This document shows positions 1-10,675 of a stretch of 64,000 nucleotides of DNA, piece after piece. The stretch is from Burkholderia diffusa (GTDB lineage Bacteria; Pseudomonadota; Gammaproteobacteria; Burkholderiales; Burkholderiaceae). The notes below the pieces were generated by a model. The model saw only the letters and a program-made list of their open reading frames with translations. It did no database searches and had not been told where the DNA came from. Both the position numbers and the translations under genes were made by a program. The stretch lies in assembly GCF_001718315.1 (NCBI RefSeq), contig NZ_CP013362.1, positions 2,666,001-2,730,000 on the forward strand, in the 5' to 3' direction. Positions within the stretch are counted from its first letter, which is position 1. Each line of letters opens with the position of its first letter.

Positions 1-1170
1 CCCGTATTCGTCGCATTCCTGCGGCTCGGCCTCACGTCGTTCGGCGGCCCCGTCGCGCATCTCGGCTACTTCCGCGACGCGTTCGTCACGCGCCGCGGCT
101 GGCTGACCGAGCGCGCCTATGCGGATCTCGTCGGCCTGTGCCAGTTCCTGCCTGGACCGGCGAGCAGCCAGGTCGGGATGGCGATCGGCCTGTCGCGCGC
201 GGGCTATGCGGGGATGTTCGCCGCATGGCTCGGCTTCACGCTGCCGTCCGCGCTGCTGATGATGCTGTTCGCGCTCGGCGTCCACGCGACGGGCATGCCG
301 GTCGCGGCAGGCGCGCTGCACGGGTTGCGGATCGTGTCGGTCGCGGTGATCGCTCAGGCGGTGTGGGGCATGGCGCGCACGCTGTGCCCGGATGCGCGCC
401 GCGTCAAGCTGATGGCGATCGCGGCCTGCATCGCGCTGCTCGTCCCGACCGCGTGGCTGCAGGTCGTGGTGATCGTCGCGGCTGGGGCAGCCGGTCTCAT
501 GCTGTTGCCGCAGCCCGAGCGCGGCGCCCACGATCCGCTGCCGCTGCACGTGTCGCACCGCGGGGGCGTGCTGTGGCTCGTACTGTTCGCCGCGCTGATC
601 GTCGTGCTGCCGGTCGCGGCGAGCGCGTTCCACTCGAACACGCTCGCCGTCGTCGATGCATTCTTCCGCACCGGCGCGCTGGTGTTCGGCGGCGGCCACG
701 TTGTGCTGCCGCTGCTGCAAGCGGCCGTCGTCGCACCCGGCTGGGTCGGCGATTCGGCGTTCCTGGCCGGCTATGGCGTCGCGCAGGCCGTGCCGGGGCC
801 GCTCTTTACGTTCTCGGCCTTCCTCGGTGCGTCGCTGCGCGACGCGCCGAACGGCTGGCTCGGGGCGACGATCGCGCTCGTGTCGATCTTCGCGCCGTCG
901 TTCCTGCTCGTCGCGGGCACCGCGCCGTTCTGGGAACGCCTGCGCCGCAGCACGCACATGCAGGCCGCACTCGCGGGCGTGAACGCGGCGGTCGTCGGGC
1001 TGCTGCTTGCCGCGCTCTATCACCCGGTGTGGAGCGACACGATCGTGTCGCCGCGCGACTTCGCGGCCGCGCTCGTCGCATTCGTCGCGCTCGTGTTCTG
1101 GCGCGTGCCGCCGTGGGCCGTCGTGATCGCGAGCGCGGCGCTCGGCTGGTTGTCGGGGATGATCGTCTGA
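1..1170 (+). CDS. chrA: Chromate transporter ChrA, 5'-truncated by window edge
   Basis: This is a CHR-family membrane transporter that would export chromate from the cytoplasm in exchange for, or together with, a proton or sulfate. The frame is open from base 1, so the start lies outside the window and 389 residues are visible. The family has two homologous halves, and both are present. The first carries the FGGP and FLPGPASSQ motifs near the visible N-terminus, and the second carries a VFGGGH and QAVPGPLFTF pair near residue 230-270. About ten hydrophobic segments follow one another. The visible length is close to the usual 390-450 residues, so little is missing. It converges on sodB and shares a terminator with it. 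Specificity for chromate is inferred from the family only. Confidence 0.88.
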   Translation, partial: PVFVAFLRLGLTSFGGPVAHLGYFRDAFVTRRGWLTERAYADLVGLCQFLPGPASSQVGMAIGLSRAGYAGMFAAWLGFTLPSALLMMLFALGVHATGMPVAAGALHGLRIVSVAVIAQAVWGMARTLCPDARRVKLMAIAACIALLVPTAWLQVVVIVAAGAAGLMLLPQPERGAHDPLPLHVSHRGGVLWLVLFAALIVVLPVAASAFHSNTLAVVDAFFRTGALVFGGGHVVLPLLQAAVVAPGWVGDSAFLAGYGVAQAVPGPLFTFSAFLGASLRDAPNGWLGATIALVSIFAPSFLLVAGTAPFWERLRRSTHMQAALAGVNAAVVGLLLAALYHPVWSDTIVSPRDFAAALVAFVALVFWRVPPWAVVIASAALGWLSGMIV

Positions 1171-1211
1171 TCGGGCGAATGCCGCGTGTCGCTTCATGGC
1201 AGACGAAAACG

Positions 1212-1240
1212 AAAAAGCCCTCGTGACGAGGGCCTTTTTC
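1212..1240. terminator. Bidirectional intrinsic terminator between chrA and sodB
   Basis: The hairpin stem AAAAAGCCCTCGT / ACGAGGGCCTTTTT has a short loop and is flanked by A and T runs on both sides. It can therefore end transcripts from both directions. It lies 42 bp after the chrA stop and 42 bp after the sodB stop. Confidence 0.85.
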
Positions 1241-1281
1241 TAGGGTATCGCGCGCCGCAGTGGCACGCGGGATACCTGGAC

Positions 1282-1860
1282 TTACGCGAAGTTCTTCGCT
1301 GCGAAGTCCCAGTTCACGATGTTCCAGAACGCTTCGACGAACTTCGGACGTGCGTTGCGGTAGTCGATGTAGTACGCGTGTTCCCACACGTCGATCGTCA
1401 GCAGCGGCTTGTCGGCCGTCGTCAGCGGCGTGGCGGCGTTGCTCGTCGACACGATGTCGAGCGAACCGTCGGCCTTCTTCACGAGCCATGCCCAGCCGGA
1501 ACCGAACGTGCCGACCGCGGCCTTCGTGAAGGCTTCCTTGAATGCGTCGTACGAACCCCACTTCGCGTTGATCGCGTCGCCCAGCGCGCCCGACGGTGCG
1601 CCGCCGCCGTTCGGCGACAGGCTGTTCCAGAAGAACGTGTGGTTCCAGATTTGCGCGGCGTTGTTGAAGATGCCGCCCGACGACTTCTTCACGATCTCTT
1701 CCAGCGACAGGTTTTCGAATTCCGTGCCCGGGATCAGATTGTTCAGGTTCGTCACATATGCCTGGTGATGCTTGCCGTAGTGGTACTCGATCGTCTCTTT
1801 CGAGATGGTCGGCGCGAGTGCGTCTTCAGCGTACGGGAGCGGCGGGAGCGTATGAGCCAT
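1282..1860 (-). CDS. sodB: Superoxide dismutase [Fe]
   Basis: This cytoplasmic enzyme converts superoxide to hydrogen peroxide and oxygen. The 192-residue length is standard for FeSOD. The four metal ligands can be placed at H27, H74, D157 and H161, the last two in the signature [13 protein letters not shown]. Gln70 in NNAAQIWNH is the position that favours iron over manganese in this family. The ATG is preceded by GAAGGAA at good spacing. It lies downstream of xseA on the same strand with a 246-bp gap, which suggests its own promoter. No clear Fur box was recognised in that gap. Confidence 0.96.
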   Translation of the reverse strand: MAHTLPPLPYAEDALAPTISKETIEYHYGKHHQAYVTNLNNLIPGTEFENLSLEEIVKKSSGGIFNNAAQIWNHTFFWNSLSPNGGGAPSGALGDAINAKWGSYDAFKEAFTKAAVGTFGSGWAWLVKKADGSLDIVSTSNAATPLTTADKPLLTIDVWEHAYYIDYRNARPKFVEAFWNIVNWDFAAKNFA

Positions 1861-2106
1861 GGCGATTCCTTCGTTGAGTATGTAGGGAGGCTGTGTTGAA
1901 TGCTGCCGAGCGTCCGATTGTAGGCGAGTCCGAATATCCCCGCAAACTCACGGGCATTTATCCGCGGTATGCAGAAAATCGCCGCTGGCGCTTCATCCGG
2001 CAGGACGAGACGGCGACGCGCAGCATCCGTTCCCGCGTCGGGCAGCCGAAGTACGGCCGGGGCGCCGGACGCGCGACCTTCGTTTCGCTTACGCGTTGCG
2101 CCGCCG

Positions 2107-3489
2107 TCAGATCGTGTCAGTCAGCCTCGGCTGCACGTCGGCAAGCGACACGTCGGCCGAGCCTTCGGCAAGATGCACAGTGAGCCGGCGCTGCGGCTTC
2201 AGCGCACTCGGCGCGCGCACCGCGCGGCCGGTCTGCGCGTCGATCAGGGCCGCATAGCCGCGCTCCAGCGTGCGCTGCGGGCTCAGCACCTCGAGCCGCG
2301 CCGCGCAGGCCGACACGCGCGCGGTATCGCGCTCGTGACGGCGCTGCAGCGCCACCGCGAGACGTTGCGACAGTGCGGCCAGCGCCTGACGCGCCTGCGC
2401 CGGGTCGGGCCGCACACGCTGCCAGCGCAATTGCGCGAGCGCGAAACGCGCACGCGCGTCGCGCACCGGCCGCGACGCCGCCGACGCGAGCCGCACCGCC
2501 AGTTGTTCGACGTGGGTGCGTTGCCGCTGCAGCCGTTCGGCCGGGCTGACGAGCCGGCGCGCGAGCCAGTCGAGCTGCTGCGCACGCTGTTCGAGCCCGC
2601 GTTCCAGGCAGCGTGCGAGCGCGCGCTGCCGGTCGGCCACTTCGCGCAGCAGCAACGCGCGCTGGGGACTCGCGAGCTCGGCCGCGCCGGTCGGCGTCGG
2701 CGCGCGCAGGTCCGCCGCGAAGTCCACGATCGTGAAATCGGTTTCGTGGCCGACGCCGCTGACGACCGGCAGTTCGCTCGCCGCGATCGCACGTGCAAGC
2801 GCTTCGTCGTTGAACGACCAGAGATCCTCGATCGATCCGCCGCCGCGACAGACGAGCAGCACGTCGACCTCGCGCCGCGCGTTCGCGATCTGCACGGCCG
2901 CGACGAGCTTTTCGGCGGAACCGGCACCCTGCACGGGCGCCGGATAGACGATCACCGGAATGTGCGGCGCGCGGCGCGCGAGCGTGGTCAGCACGTCGCG
3001 CAACGCGGCGGCCTGCAGCGACGTGACGATGCCGATCGCGCGCGGGTGTGCGGGCAACGGCCGCTTGCGTTCGGGCGCGAACAGCCCTTCGGCCTCGAGC
3101 TGCGCCTTCAGCCGCAGGAACGCCTCGTACAGACGCCCCTGGCCCGTGCGCCGCACGGCCTCGACGTTGAGTTGCACTTCGCCGCGCGGCTCGTACATCG
3201 TGACGACCGCGCGCACCTCGATCCGGTCGCCTTCGCGCGGCGTGAATTCCGCATACTGCGCGCGACCGCGGAACATCACGCAGCGCATCTGCGCCTGCTG
3301 GTCCTTGATCGAGAAATACCAGTGGCCGCTGGCGGCGCGCGTGAAATTCGACACTTCGCCCGAGATCCACAGCAGCGGAAACGAGCGCTCGAGCATCGTC
3401 GAGATTGCGCGATTGAGCGCCGAAACGGGAATCACTTCGTCGCCGCCGCGAGTCGCGCCGGGAGCGGAAAAAGGGGAGTCGGAAAGCAT
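2107..3489 (-). CDS. xseA: Exodeoxyribonuclease VII large subunit
   Basis: This is the large subunit of exonuclease VII, which degrades single-stranded DNA from either end and works with the small subunit XseB; xseB is not in this window. The 460 residues begin with an OB-fold nucleic-acid-binding domain (about 20-115). The catalytic domain follows, with [17 protein letters not shown] and [28 protein letters not shown] spanning about residues 235-295. A long helical C-terminal tail rich in Arg, Gln and Leu completes it. The frame stays open 33 codons further upstream, but the ATG at 3489 opens the conserved N-terminus and was chosen for that reason. It is divergent from lpxK across a 450-bp AT-containing gap. 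Confidence 0.95.
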   Translation of the reverse strand: MLSDSPFSAPGATRGGDEVIPVSALNRAISTMLERSFPLLWISGEVSNFTRAASGHWYFSIKDQQAQMRCVMFRGRAQYAEFTPREGDRIEVRAVVTMYEPRGEVQLNVEAVRRTGQGRLYEAFLRLKAQLEAEGLFAPERKRPLPAHPRAIGIVTSLQAAALRDVLTTLARRAPHIPVIVYPAPVQGAGSAEKLVAAVQIANARREVDVLLVCRGGGSIEDLWSFNDEALARAIAASELPVVSGVGHETDFTIVDFAADLRAPTPTGAAELASPQRALLLREVADRQRALARCLERGLEQRAQQLDWLARRLVSPAERLQRQRTHVEQLAVRLASAASRPVRDARARFALAQLRWQRVRPDPAQARQALAALSQRLAVALQRRHERDTARVSACAARLEVLSPQRTLERGYAALIDAQTGRAVRAPSALKPQRRLTVHLAEGSADVSLADVQPRLTDTI

Positions 3490-3939
3490 GAGCGGTCGGA
3501 TGAATGCTGGCGGCGACACGATAGTCCGACACGCGCGCGGCGTCCAGCGCCGGCCGCCCGCACTGCAACACGCCAAAGGTGTCCACACTCTGGAAATCGT
3601 CCGCCAAAAACACCCGAAAACCGCGAAAAAGACCAGACAATTCCGCGTAACGCATTGATTTTTATATATTTTTAAACCTTTCGATTTTATTCGAAGTCGA
3701 TTCGATGTCCGGCCGGCGGGCGTTTGGCGCGAACGAGCGGGGAGTTTTTCACAGAGTTATCCACAACCCGCGCCGATCCGCCCCCAACGGATACGTCGCC
3801 TGGCCGCGCTTGCCGCGTGCGCGTGCGGCGCGCTAGAGTGCCGCCTTCCGAAGACCTTGCGGCATGCGCCGCCCAACGGAGAATCCGTCTTGATGAATCC
3901 GTCTCAAGCCGCGGTGCACGACGCGCCGCATCCGGCCCG
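3490..3939. other. Divergent intergenic region xseA/lpxK
   Basis: This 450-bp stretch has no convincing gene. It holds an AT-rich segment around 3655-3690 with T and A runs, where promoters for either neighbour could sit, and a consensus DnaA box at 3757-3765. An open frame continues upstream of lpxK from 3724. Its composition is arginine- and proline-rich without family character, so I treat it as noncoding. Confidence 0.6.
3757..3765 (+). promoter_or_regulatory. Consensus DnaA box upstream of lpxK
   Basis: TTATCCACA matches the 9-mer DnaA box consensus exactly. It lies 175 bp upstream of the lpxK start. A single box can mean DnaA-linked regulation or chance. Confidence 0.4.
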
Positions 3940-4968
3940 ATGAGCACGCCCGGCGGCCCGCTCGCGCGGCTCGAAGCGCGCCTCACGCGCGAATGGCAGC
4001 GACGCGGCGCCCTCGCCTGGGCGCTCACGCCGTTCGCGTGCGTGTTCGGCCTGTGCGCGGCGCTGCGCCGCACGGCCTACGCGCAAGGCTGGAAGCAACC
4101 GGTCGACGTCGGCGTGCCCGTCGTCGTGGTCGGCAACGTGACCGTCGGCGGCACCGGCAAGACGCCGACCGTGATCGCGCTCGTCGACGCGCTGCGCGCA
4201 GCCGGGTTCACGCCGGGCGTCGTGTCGCGCGGCTACGGCGCGCACGTGAAGGCGCCCACCGCCGTCACGCCCGCATCGCGCGCAAGCGCGGCAGGCGACG
4301 AGCCGCTGCTGATCGCACGCCGCACCGGCGTGCCCGTGTGGGTGTGCCCCGACCGCGTCGCGGCCGCGCAGGCGCTGCGCGCCGCGCACCCGGATGTCGA
4401 CGTGATCGTCAGCGACGACGGCCTTCAGCACTACCGTCTCGCCCGCACGGTCGAGCTCGTCGTCTTCGACCACCGGCTCGGCGGCAACGGCTTCCTGCTG
4501 CCGGCTGGGCCGTTGCGCGAGCCGCTGTCGCGCCACCGCGACGCGACGCTCGTCAACGATCCGTACAGCGGCGCGCTGCCGCCGTGGCCCGACACCTATG
4601 CGCTCGCGCTCACGCCGGGCGCCGCGTGGCACCTCGACCAGCCGGCGCTGCGCCGCCCGCTGTCGCAGTTCGCGAACGAGCGCGTGCTCGCCGCGGCCGG
4701 CATCGGCGCGCCGGAACGCTTCTTCGCGACGCTGCGCGCGGCCGGCCTCGCACCGGCGACGCGCGCGCTGCCCGACCACTACGCGTTCGCCGACAATCCG
4801 TTCGTCGACGACGCGGTCGATGCGATCCTGATCACCGAGAAGGATGCAGTAAAATTGGGCGCTTCCTGGCGCGACGCTCGGCTGTGGGTCGTCCCCGTCG
4901 AAGCCGCGCTCGATCCTCGCCTCATTGCCCTCGTTGTGGAGAAACTCCGTGGACGCTCGCCTGCTTGA
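3940..4968 (+). CDS. lpxK: Tetraacyldisaccharide 4'-kinase
   Basis: LpxK phosphorylates the 4' position of the tetraacyldisaccharide 1-phosphate intermediate during lipid A synthesis, at the inner face of the inner membrane. The 342 residues are of normal family length. The N-terminus carries a hydrophobic membrane-association segment (about residues 20-40), followed by the P-loop [12 protein letters not shown] (about 65-77). The motif [13 protein letters not shown] follows (about 165-178), and ITEKDAVKL lies near the C-terminus. The start at 3940 ([15 protein letters not shown]) is the one that matches family length. The Trm112-like gene begins inside its last 20 bases, and kdsB follows, which forms an LPS-linked operon. 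Confidence 0.94.
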   Translation: MSTPGGPLARLEARLTREWQRRGALAWALTPFACVFGLCAALRRTAYAQGWKQPVDVGVPVVVVGNVTVGGTGKTPTVIALVDALRAAGFTPGVVSRGYGAHVKAPTAVTPASRASAAGDEPLLIARRTGVPVWVCPDRVAAAQALRAAHPDVDVIVSDDGLQHYRLARTVELVVFDHRLGGNGFLLPAGPLREPLSRHRDATLVNDPYSGALPPWPDTYALALTPGAAWHLDQPALRRPLSQFANERVLAAAGIGAPERFFATLRAAGLAPATRALPDHYAFADNPFVDDAVDAILITEKDAVKLGASWRDARLWVVPVEAALDPRLIALVVEKLRGRSPA

Positions 4969-5152
4969 AATCCTTGTGTGCCCTATCTGCAAAGGCCCGC
5001 TCCACTATGACCGCGCCGCGCAGGAGCTGATCTGCAACGCGGACAAGCTCGCCTACCCGATCCGCGACGGCATCCCCGTGATGCTCGTCGACGAAGCGCG
5101 CCAGACCGTCGAAGGCACGCCGGTCGACCCCGCCGGCCCGGCCGGCAGCTGA
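4949..5152 (+). CDS. Trm112/YcaR family zinc-ribbon-like protein
   Basis: This is a small 67-residue protein of the UPF0434/Trm112 family. Related proteins act as partners that stabilise methyltransferases in other organisms, but the role of the bacterial lpxK-linked form is not settled. One CxxC pair is visible ([10 protein letters not shown]), followed by [21 protein letters not shown], the standard family pattern. The GTG at 4949 is preferred because a GGAGAA ribosome site lies about 6 nt upstream and [13 protein letters not shown] is the family N-terminus. It overlaps the end of lpxK by 20 bp, which points to translational coupling. The lpxK-ycaR-kdsB order is widely conserved. Confidence 0.9.
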   Translation: MDARLLEILVCPICKGPLHYDRAAQELICNADKLAYPIRDGIPVMLVDEARQTVEGTPVDPAGPAGS

Positions 5153-5270
5153 CGCCGCACCGTTGCACCAGCGCCTGGCCGCGGTTCGCCGCGACCGCGT
5201 GCCGGCCCCTGCCCCGGGCGGCGTGCCTTCGACGCGCCGCCCGCCCCGCTCTTCTCACCGCCCAGCCCCG

Positions 5271-6062
5271 ATGACTCATCCGCAGCCCTTCATCGCCGTC
5301 ATTCCTGCCCGGCTCGCGTCGACGCGTCTGCCGAACAAGCCGCTCGCCGATCTCGGCGGCAAGCCGATGGTCGTACGCGTCGCCGAGCGCGCGCGCGAAG
5401 CGGGCGCGCAGCAGGTGTTCGTCGCGTCCGATGCGCAGAGCGTGCTCGACGCGGCCCGCGAGCACGGGTTCGAAGCGGTGCTGACGCGCGCCGATCATCC
5501 GTCCGGCACCGACCGGCTCGCGGAAGTTGCCGCGACGTTCGGGTGGAGCGACGACACCGTCGTCGTCAACGTGCAGGGTGACGAGCCGCTGATCGACCCG
5601 GTGCTCGTGCGCGACGTAGCGTCGCACCTCGCCGCACATCCGGACTGCGCGATCGCGACCGCCGCGCACCCGATCCACGACGCCGCCGACGTGTTCAACC
5701 CGAACATCGTGAAGGTCGCGCTAGACGCGCGCAACGTCGCGATGTACTTCTCGCGCGCGCCGATTCCGTGGAGCCGTGATGCTTACCAGCCGCACTGGCC
5801 CGACGTCGCAGCCATGCCTGCACCGGCCTTTCCGGTCCATCGCCACATCGGGCTGTACGCGTATCGCGCGCGTTTCCTGCGCACCTATCCGTCGCTCGCG
5901 CAGGCGCCGATCGAGCAGGCCGAGCAGCTCGAACAGCTGCGCGCGATGTGGCACGGCGAGCGCATCGCGGTGCTGATCACCCAACATGCGCCCGAAGCCG
6001 GCATCGACACGCCAGCCGATCTCGCACGCGTGCAGGCCCTTTTTCGGCCGGGTTCAAAATAA
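5271..6062 (+). CDS. kdsB: 3-deoxy-manno-octulosonate cytidylyltransferase (CMP-KDO synthetase)
   Basis: KdsB activates KDO with CTP to CMP-KDO, the donor for the LPS inner core, in the cytoplasm. The 263 residues contain the nucleotidyltransferase motif [15 protein letters not shown] at the N-terminus. They also contain [14 protein letters not shown] and [12 protein letters not shown] (about residues 80-110), and [14 protein letters not shown] with [12 protein letters not shown] (about 185-230). The ATG at 5271 directly precedes the conserved domain. The extra 36 in-frame codons upstream look like noncoding proline- and arginine-rich sequence. It forms an operon with lpxK and the Trm112-like gene. 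Confidence 0.95.
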   Translation: MTHPQPFIAVIPARLASTRLPNKPLADLGGKPMVVRVAERAREAGAQQVFVASDAQSVLDAAREHGFEAVLTRADHPSGTDRLAEVAATFGWSDDTVVVNVQGDEPLIDPVLVRDVASHLAAHPDCAIATAAHPIHDAADVFNPNIVKVALDARNVAMYFSRAPIPWSRDAYQPHWPDVAAMPAPAFPVHRHIGLYAYRARFLRTYPSLAQAPIEQAEQLEQLRAMWHGERIAVLITQHAPEAGIDTPADLARVQALFRPGSK

Positions 6063-6120
6063 CCCGTGGCATAATCAGGCGATTGTGCGAGCCGTCCGCG
6101 ACCCGCGCGTCCTCGCTTGA

Positions 6121-6933
<813 letters not shown>

Positions 6934-6952
6934 CGACCGCGTCGCGCACCGC

Positions 6953-6979
6953 AAGCCGCCCTTCCGGGCGGCTTTTTTT
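6953..6979 (+). terminator. Intrinsic terminator after adk
   Basis: The stem AAGCCGCCC / GGGCGGCTT has a 4-nt loop and is followed directly by a T run. It lies 20 bp after the adk stop. Confidence 0.85.
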
Positions 6980-7133
6980 CGTCTGCTGCGTCCGTTTCGT
7001 CCGACCTGGATTCGCACGACCGGGCCGCACTGGCCGACGTGCGACGGCGCCCCGTACAATCGACCGAACGCGTGGACCGGCGCACCGGCGTTGCTCCGAT
7101 CGACCGGCATCGCATCCAACCAAGGAGACAGTG

Positions 7134-7892
7134 ATGGAGATTCGCGGCAACGTCTTTCTGATCACCGGCGGCGCATCGGGCCTCGGCGCCGGGACGGCCC
7201 GCATGCTCGCGCACGCCGGCGGCAAGGTCGTCCTCGCCGACCTGAACGACGCGGCCGGCACGGCGCTCGCAACCGAGCTGGGCGGCCTGTTCGTGCACTG
7301 CGACGTGTCGAGCGAGGCCGATGCGCACGCGGCCGTCGACGCCGCGACGCGCACGGGCATGCTGCGCGGCCTCGTGAACTGCGCAGGCATCGCGCCCGCC
7401 GCGAAAACCGTCGGCAAGGACGGCGCGCATCCGCTTGACGTGTTCGCGAAGACGATCAACGTGAATCTGGTCGGCACCTTCAACATGATCCGGCTCGCGG
7501 CCGCCGCGATGGCTGCGACCGCGCCGAACGACGGCGGCGAGCGCGGGGTGATCGTCAGCACCGCGTCGGTCGCGGCTTACGACGGACAGATCGGCCAGGC
7601 CGCGTACGCGGCGTCGAAGGCCGGCGTCGCGGGCATGACGCTGCCGATCGCACGCGACCTTTCGCGCAGCGGCATCCGCGTGATGACGATCGCGCCCGGA
7701 CTGTTCGAGACGCCGATGCTGCTCGGCATGCCGAAGGACGTGCAGGACGCGCTCGGCGCGATGGTGCCGTTCCCGCCGCGGCTCGGCAAACCGGAGGAAT
7801 ACGCGATGCTGGTGCGCCAGATCGTCGAGAACCCGATGCTCAACGGCGAAGTGATCCGCCTCGACGGCGCGATCCGGATGCAGCCGAAGTAA
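7134..7892 (+). CDS. SDR dehydrogenase, 3-hydroxyacyl-CoA dehydrogenase type II-like
   Basis: This 252-residue classical short-chain dehydrogenase resembles the HSD17B10 / type II 3-hydroxyacyl-CoA dehydrogenase group, which oxidises 3-hydroxyacyl-CoA with NAD in fatty-acid or branched-chain degradation. The Rossmann motif TGGASGLG is at about residues 11-18, and DLN after the second strand suggests NAD rather than NADP. NCAG lies near residue 82, followed by the catalytic Ser in [12 protein letters not shown] and Tyr-Lys in YAASKAG (about 160-166). The ATG at 7134 follows AAGGAG by 6 nt; a GTG one codon earlier is also possible. The substrate is not certain. Confidence 0.85.
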   Translation: MEIRGNVFLITGGASGLGAGTARMLAHAGGKVVLADLNDAAGTALATELGGLFVHCDVSSEADAHAAVDAATRTGMLRGLVNCAGIAPAAKTVGKDGAHPLDVFAKTINVNLVGTFNMIRLAAAAMAATAPNDGGERGVIVSTASVAAYDGQIGQAAYAASKAGVAGMTLPIARDLSRSGIRVMTIAPGLFETPMLLGMPKDVQDALGAMVPFPPRLGKPEEYAMLVRQIVENPMLNGEVIRLDGAIRMQPK

Positions 7893-7913
7893 GCGGCCAC
7901 GCAACTGCAAATG

Positions 7914-7938
7914 AAAACGCCCGCGATGCGGGCGTGTT
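7914..7938 (-). terminator. Intrinsic terminator for the murJ-sirB1 unit
   Basis: The stem ACGCCCGC / GCGGGCGT with a 3-nt loop is followed on the minus strand by TTTTC. It lies in the 77-bp convergent gap and should mainly stop minus-strand transcripts. Confidence 0.7.
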
Positions 7939-7969
7939 CACGTTCGGGGTTTCGGCGATGCCGGGCGGC

Positions 7970-8812
7970 TCAGTCCTCGCCGTCGCGCTGCATCCGCTGC
8001 CGCAACTCGCTCACCTGCGATTCGACGACGGTCGCGTCGTCCGCATCGGGCCGCTCGCCGAGATACTGCTCGAGATCCTCGAGCGCCGGGCGCAGATAGT
8101 CGAGCCTCGCATAGGCGAAACCGCGGTCGCGCACCTCGTCGAGCTGTTCCGGCAGCAGGATCACGAGCCGCTGCTGCACGGCGAGCAGCCGCTGCCAGCG
8201 TTCCGTCTGCAGGTAGATCGTCTTCAGGTTGCGCAACATCCGCGCGATGATCTCGCGGCTCGTTGCCGGCTGCAGCAGCGCGCGCAACGCGCTGTCGACC
8301 GCGCCCGCCGCACGCGCGACGTACGGCTCGAGCATCTCGACCATCTCGGCCTCGGACAGCGAATGACCATTGGTCGGATCGATGATGAGATCGCCGTCCG
8401 GCAGCGTCACGCGCAGCAGGAAGTGGCCGGGGAACGACACGCCGCGCGCCGGCACGCCGATCTGCTCGGCGAGCTCCAGGTACAGCACCGACAGCGAGAT
8501 CGGAATCCCGCGCCGCCGCTTCAGCACCGCGTTCAGGTGGCTGTTATCGGGGTCGTAGTAATCGTTGTGATTGCACGCGAAGCCGAGTTCGCGGAAGAAG
8601 AACTCGTTCAGCGCGGCGACGCGGTCCTTCAGGTCCGCATCGTCGGCGAGCCGGCGGCGCAGCCGCGCGGCCAGCATGTCGATTTCGGCGAGCGTGCCCT
8701 GCAGGTCGAGGTCGGGATACGCGTCCTGCGCAAGCGACAGCGCGGTTTCCGTGACGGGCAGACTGTCGTCGTCCGCCACGAGCGTGCTGAAGTAGTCGAG
8801 GACGCGGGTCAT
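7970..8812 (-). CDS. SirB1-type transglutaminase-like/TPR protein
   Basis: This 280-residue protein belongs to the SirB1 family. It combines a transglutaminase-like N-terminal domain with a C-terminal TPR-like helical region. The core HNDYYDPDNSHLNAVLKRRRGIPISLSVLYLELA (about residues 85-120) and VSFPGHFLLRV followed by LIIDPTNG are family hallmarks. No catalytic Cys is evident at the usual transglutaminase position (Ser in PISLSV), so it may be a non-enzymatic relative. Its biochemical role is unknown. It starts 8 bp after the murJ stop on the same strand, so the two are almost certainly cotranscribed. Confidence 0.85.
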   Translation of the reverse strand: MTRVLDYFSTLVADDDSLPVTETALSLAQDAYPDLDLQGTLAEIDMLAARLRRRLADDADLKDRVAALNEFFFRELGFACNHNDYYDPDNSHLNAVLKRRRGIPISLSVLYLELAEQIGVPARGVSFPGHFLLRVTLPDGDLIIDPTNGHSLSEAEMVEMLEPYVARAAGAVDSALRALLQPATSREIIARMLRNLKTIYLQTERWQRLLAVQQRLVILLPEQLDEVRDRGFAYARLDYLRPALEDLEQYLGERPDADDATVVESQVSELRQRMQRDGED

Positions 8813-8820
8813 TGCGGTCG

Positions 8821-10371
8821 TCACTTGGCGCGCCTTCTGAAGTAAGCGTATTTGAAGCCCATTACCCACAACATACCGAAATATAGTGCAGCGAACAGCA
8901 CGAGGCATGCGGCCATCAGCGCGATGCGATCGAGCGGCTGCGCGCGCATGCCCGTCCAGTCGAAGCTGATCGCGCACCAGTGCATCAGGCCCGCGAGCAC
9001 GAGCGCCGCGCCGATCATCTGCACGAAGAAGCGCAGCCAGCCCGGCGACGGCTGATAGATGCCGCGCTTGCGCAGCCCGAGAAACAGCAGCAGCGAGTTC
9101 AGGCATGCGCCGACGCCGATGCTCAACGTGAGGCCCGCGTGGCCGATCAACGGCACGAACACGTAGTTCGAGATCTGCGTGACGATCAGCACGCCGATCG
9201 CGATCTTCACGGGCGTCTTGATGTCCTGCTTCGCGTAGAAGCCCGGCGCGAGGATCTTGATCAGAATGATGCCGACGAGGCCGATCCCGTAGGTCGCGAG
9301 CGCGCGCGCGACCATCGTGACCGTATGCGCGTCGAACTTGCCGTAGTTGAACAGCGTCGCGGTGAGCGGCGTCGCGAAGAAGAACAGCGCGAGCGCGCTC
9401 GGCGCCGCGAGCAGGAACGTGACGCGCAGCCCCCAGTCGAGCAGTGCCGAATATTCATGCGTATCGGCGTCGACGTGCGCCTTCGACAGGCTCGGCAGCA
9501 GGATCGTGCCGAGCGCGACGCCGAGCAGCGCGGTCGGGAATTCCATCAGGCGATCGGCGTAGTTGATCCACGACACGGCACCCTGCCCGAGCCGCGACGC
9601 GATGTTGGTGTTGATGATCAGCGACAGTTGCGCGACCGACACCGCGAACGTCGCGGGCACCATCTTCGCGAGCACGCGCTTCACGCCGGGATGACGCAGC
9701 GCGCGCACCGGATTGAGGCCGATCAGCGGCACCATGTCGATCTTCTTCAGCCCCGGCAGTTGCACGACGAACTGCAGCACGCCGCCCACGATGACGGCCC
9801 ATGCGAGCGCATAGACCGGCACCTTCAGGTGCGGCGCGACGAACACGGCCGCGGCGATGAACGCGACGTTGAGCAGCACCGGCGCGAACGCGGGCAGCGA
9901 GAAGCTCTTGTAGGTATTCAGCACGCCGGACGCGAGCGTCGTCAGCGAGATGAACACGATGTACGGGAACATGATCCGCGTCATCGTGACAGCGAGCGGG
10001 AACGCCTGGCCGTCGGTATGCAGGCCGGACGCGACCGCGAACACGACCCACGACGCGCCGGCGATTCCGAGGACCGACAACACGGCGAGCGCCCAGGCGA
10101 GCACGGTCGACATCGCGTCGACGAGCGCCTTGGTCGCATCGTGCCCCTGCTGGTTCTTGAACTCGGCCAGGATCGGCACGAACGCCTGCGAGAACGCGCC
10201 TTCGGCGGACAGGCGGCGCAGCAGGTTCGGAATGCGGAAGGCGACGTAGAACGCGTCGGTGTATTGACTGGCGCCGAACGCACGGGCGATCAGCGTCTCG
10301 CGGGCCAGTCCGGTCACGCGCGACAGCAGCGTGAAGCCGCTGACCGTCAGCAGGGCTCGGAATAGATTCAT
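8821..10371 (-). CDS. murJ: Lipid II flippase MurJ
   Basis: MurJ moves lipid II across the inner membrane for peptidoglycan assembly. The 516 residues form a run of about 14 hydrophobic helices of the MOP superfamily. The N-terminal signature TLLSRVTGLARETLIARAFG (about residues 15-34), then DAFYVAFRIPNLLRRLSAEGAFSQAFVP, is diagnostic. It carries the Arg-rich cytoplasmic cavity residues expected in MurJ. It is divergent from rpsT, and this murJ/rpsT pairing is common in beta-proteobacteria. The SirB1-type gene follows after 8 bp. Confidence 0.95.
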   Translation of the reverse strand: MNLFRALLTVSGFTLLSRVTGLARETLIARAFGASQYTDAFYVAFRIPNLLRRLSAEGAFSQAFVPILAEFKNQQGHDATKALVDAMSTVLAWALAVLSVLGIAGASWVVFAVASGLHTDGQAFPLAVTMTRIMFPYIVFISLTTLASGVLNTYKSFSLPAFAPVLLNVAFIAAAVFVAPHLKVPVYALAWAVIVGGVLQFVVQLPGLKKIDMVPLIGLNPVRALRHPGVKRVLAKMVPATFAVSVAQLSLIINTNIASRLGQGAVSWINYADRLMEFPTALLGVALGTILLPSLSKAHVDADTHEYSALLDWGLRVTFLLAAPSALALFFFATPLTATLFNYGKFDAHTVTMVARALATYGIGLVGIILIKILAPGFYAKQDIKTPVKIAIGVLIVTQISNYVFVPLIGHAGLTLSIGVGACLNSLLLFLGLRKRGIYQPSPGWLRFFVQMIGAALVLAGLMHWCAISFDWTGMRAQPLDRIALMAACLVLFAALYFGMLWVMGFKYAYFRRRAK

Positions 10372-10470
10372 GGGGCGCTTATTATACGGACGTTGCGTGT
10401 CCCGGCACGGACGGATGCCGAAAAGGGCCCACGCCGCCGGCGGCCCCGTTCGGCCGACGTCACGTTGACC

Positions 10471-10500
10471 TTGCCACGCGCTTGATTTTGTTGCTATAAT
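10471..10500 (+). promoter_or_regulatory. Sigma70-type promoter of rpsT
   Basis: TTGCCA (5 of 6 to the -35 consensus) and a perfect TATAAT at 10495-10500 are separated by 18 bp. The expected start of transcription is near 10507, which gives a leader of about 170 nt. The whole murJ/rpsT gap (10372-10675) contains no gene. Confidence 0.8.
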
Positions 10501-10582
10501 CGCCGGTTTCTGAGCCTGTTACATGCACGGCGCCTGTCGTTTTCATGTCTCGGCCTCGGTTAAAATCACCGTTTTTTATGCG

Positions 10583-10606
10583 CCCCTGGGCAATCGTTCT
10601 CAGGGG
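10583..10606 (+). promoter_or_regulatory. Hairpin in the rpsT leader
   Basis: CCCCTG and CAGGGG pair across a 12-nt loop inside the predicted rpsT 5' leader. There is no T run immediately after it. It may be part of an S20 autoregulatory leader, which is inference. Confidence 0.4.
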
Positions 10607-10675
10607 ACGGATCGAAAAGCAGCGCTTGGCCGTCAGGCTCCAAGCTCTGGAAACAGGACAGGATAAGGAACCGTC

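Noticed and set aside
3757..3765. Possible replication origin because of a DnaA box
   Set aside because: A single box without neighbouring boxes, dnaA, dnaN or parAB genes does not make an origin.
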